From Hyperoodon ampullatus (taxonomy: Eukaryota; Chordata; Mammalia; Artiodactyla; Ziphiidae): a stretch of DNA of 64,000 bases. Where the stretch lies: positions 62,001 to 126,000 of the forward strand of contig CATKHW010000012.1 of assembly GCA_949752795.1 (NCBI GenBank). Direction: 5' to 3'. The notes below the pieces were generated by a model, which saw only the letters and a program-made list of their open reading frames with translations, did no database searches and was not told where the DNA came from. Of this stretch, positions 62,615 through 64,000 are shown piece after piece. The translations under genes and the position numbers were made by a program. How positions within the stretch are numbered: position 1 is the first letter of the stretch; each line of letters begins with the position of its first letter.

Positions 62615-64000
62615 CAAGCAAGCGGGCAATGCAAATCTGCACTACAAAGAAGTATCACTTCCCACCGGTCAAAAGGGACATCCACAAAATGTGTAAGAAC
62701 AAGAAAGGCAAGACAGGCCCTGGAGAACAGGGAGCCTTGTTATGCTGATGGGCGGGATGTAAATTGCCAACTGCCTCTCTGGAGGAGTGCATTCTGTTCC
62801 CTAAAACAAGTAAAGAACAGAGCTACAGAGCCAAGGGCACTACCAGTCTAGGGAATATACCTTGGGAAAACTGAAAATCAATAAGACAGAGCCACCCCAA
62901 AATTTAGGGCTGCACTGCATACAAGGACCTCAACTTGGATACACCTTAAGTATCCCAGAAAATATAAACATGGTTCAAAAAATTGTGGTACTTACGTACG
63001 ATGGAATATCCCTCAGCCATGAAATCAATGTCATAAGACCAGTAGCAGCAAAATGGGTGGATTCAGGTACGATGATTCTAAGTGAAATAAGTCACACAGA
63101 AAAAGAAACTTATCATAAGATATCACTTATGAAGATCCTGTAAACATGGCTACACTTGAACTGAGTTAGGAAAGAGAACAGTGTCTCACATTTAGAAAAC
63201 ACTCTTATACCTGCTTAAGGGGGAACGAGAGGTGGGGTGATGCATAAAACAAGAGTTTGATATAAGCACAGGTACCGTTCCAAAAACCAACTATGGAATA
63301 GACAAGACCTACACCGTCCTCAGTGAAAGGGACTCAAAACCCCATATTTCCCGCAGAGGAAAATATCTGACTAGTAAGAATCTTAAAACCTATGTATTGA
63401 TATGTCTCCGTAAGGGAATCAAGTGTGTCTAGACTGGCATAAACATGGCAGCGAGAATCAGCTCAAACCCACTATAAAAAGGAATTTCAAAAACAAAACA
63501 AAAAAACTGGGAAATTCTTTACAATTCCTTCAGGGTCTCTGATGAAAGCTGGAATGACCCTATCTACAACGACAGCTGGATGTGGCATAAGGAGGGACAC
63601 TTGGGACTGAGACGATTGGTGAGATTGGGTGAGCAAATGCAGACCCTTTAAAGCAATAATGCATGGCACCCATTCCATGGGTCCGAACTCTCCAGGTTGA
63701 AGGGAATATTACTACAGCTATAACATGTGCAGGAAACCTAGAGAACGGACACACTGTGAATACGAAAGGTTTCTAAAACTCCACGCATAGTCCCTCTCCT
63801 GGTGCTCCGGTTTGACTTTCCGTCTGCTTTACTATCAACCTCCCAACTTGGAGAGACAGCCCCTTTAACCTCTTGGTTCGCACAGGTTGCCAATTTGGCA
63901 GAGGATGAAAGGGAAGAGGGAGAACCAATGAGAGAGTAGCTGTTAGGCATTTGGACGGGCACATATCACTGTAATTTCCCGGCAGGAAGAAGAATTAACC
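62615..64000 (+). repeat. Satellite monomer M37, cut by the window end
   Basis: The first 1386 bp of a monomer of the M35 and M13 type. The palindrome lies beyond the window. Confidence 0.97.

Larger units (their letters stand above)
1..64000 (+). repeat. Tandem satellite array, 1739-bp unit, about 36.8 copies
   Basis: The same 1739-bp sequence recurs without interruption from the first base to the last, all in one orientation. Landmarks such as the L1-derived ATGCAAAT (23, 1762, 3501 and so on) and the 74-bp palindrome (1674, 3413, 5152 and so on) repeat at exactly 1739 bp. Two monomers carry one extra base. Neither edge of the array lies in the window, so its total length is unknown. Nothing interrupts it: no SINE, microsatellite, inversion or unique gene. 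Such a homogeneous long-unit array is typical of heterochromatic satellite DNA in a mammal. The unit length and the ungulate-like L1 part suggest the roughly 1.7-kb common cetacean satellite; that identification is from memory and unverified. Confidence 0.98.
57398..64000 (+). repeat. Dimeric higher-order repeat M34M35 / M36M37
   Basis: Period 3478 bp. M34 and M36 share GACTATTAAG, GGAATTAC and AATGACAGC. M35 and M37 share GGGGAACGAG and AACAAGAG. The second dimer is cut by the window end. Confidence 0.9.

Noticed and set aside
1..64000. CRISPR array or bacterial repeat
   Set aside because: There are no short direct repeats with unique spacers. The unit is 1.7 kb, and the L1 content shows a mammalian source.
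1..64000. Assembly artefact made by looping one monomer
   Set aside because: Monomers carry many private and shared substitutions with consistent higher-order patterns, which simple duplication of one sequence would not give. Local duplications such as M23/M24 and M34-M35/M36-M37 still deserve read-level checking.

Overview
The whole window is one head-to-tail satellite DNA array. A unit of 1739 bp is repeated about 36.8 times, always in the same orientation, with no unique sequence, no foreign insertion and no intact gene. Thirty-four of the 36 complete monomers are exactly 1739 bp. The other two (50440-52179 and 53919-55658) are 1740 bp because of one shared extra G. Differences between monomers are almost all single-base substitutions. 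All short open frames recur once per unit and are by-products of the repeat.

Each monomer has the same layout, given here for M2 (1748-3486). A 14-bp spacer is followed by about 880 bp (1762-2639) that I recognise as the 3' end of a LINE-1 retrotransposon. It runs from the ORF2 C-terminal region through the ORF2 stop position (2274-2276) and a 3' UTR with a G-rich tract to an A-rich tail. Next come about 773 bp of unidentified origin (2640-3412). Last is a 74-bp palindrome with no loop (3413-3486), which abuts the truncated 5' edge of the next unit's L1 fragment. Adding or subtracting multiples of 1739 gives the positions in other monomers up to 52,120; add 1 or 2 more beyond the two inserted bases.

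The source is a mammalian nuclear genome. The L1 3' end resembles, from memory, the L1 lineages of cetartiodactyls and related ungulates. A repeat of about 1.74 kb also fits the size class of the 'common cetacean' satellite reported in whales, so a cetacean is my best guess; I could not search to confirm this. The array is probably pericentromeric, interstitial or terminal heterochromatin.

Above the monomer there is higher-order structure. Two-monomer repeats (3478-3479 bp) are visible at M4-M7, M17-M20, M30-M33 and M34-M37. A five-monomer block (about 33.8-42.5 kb) is repeated as a four-monomer block (about 42.5-49.0 kb). M13 has its closest relatives, M35 and M37, about 38 kb away. The most interesting signal is in the palindrome. 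In two monomers (P8 and P16) a base change in one arm is matched by the complementary change in the other, so perfect symmetry is kept. Other copies show one-arm changes. This points to arm-to-arm correction or to a constraint on the hairpin.
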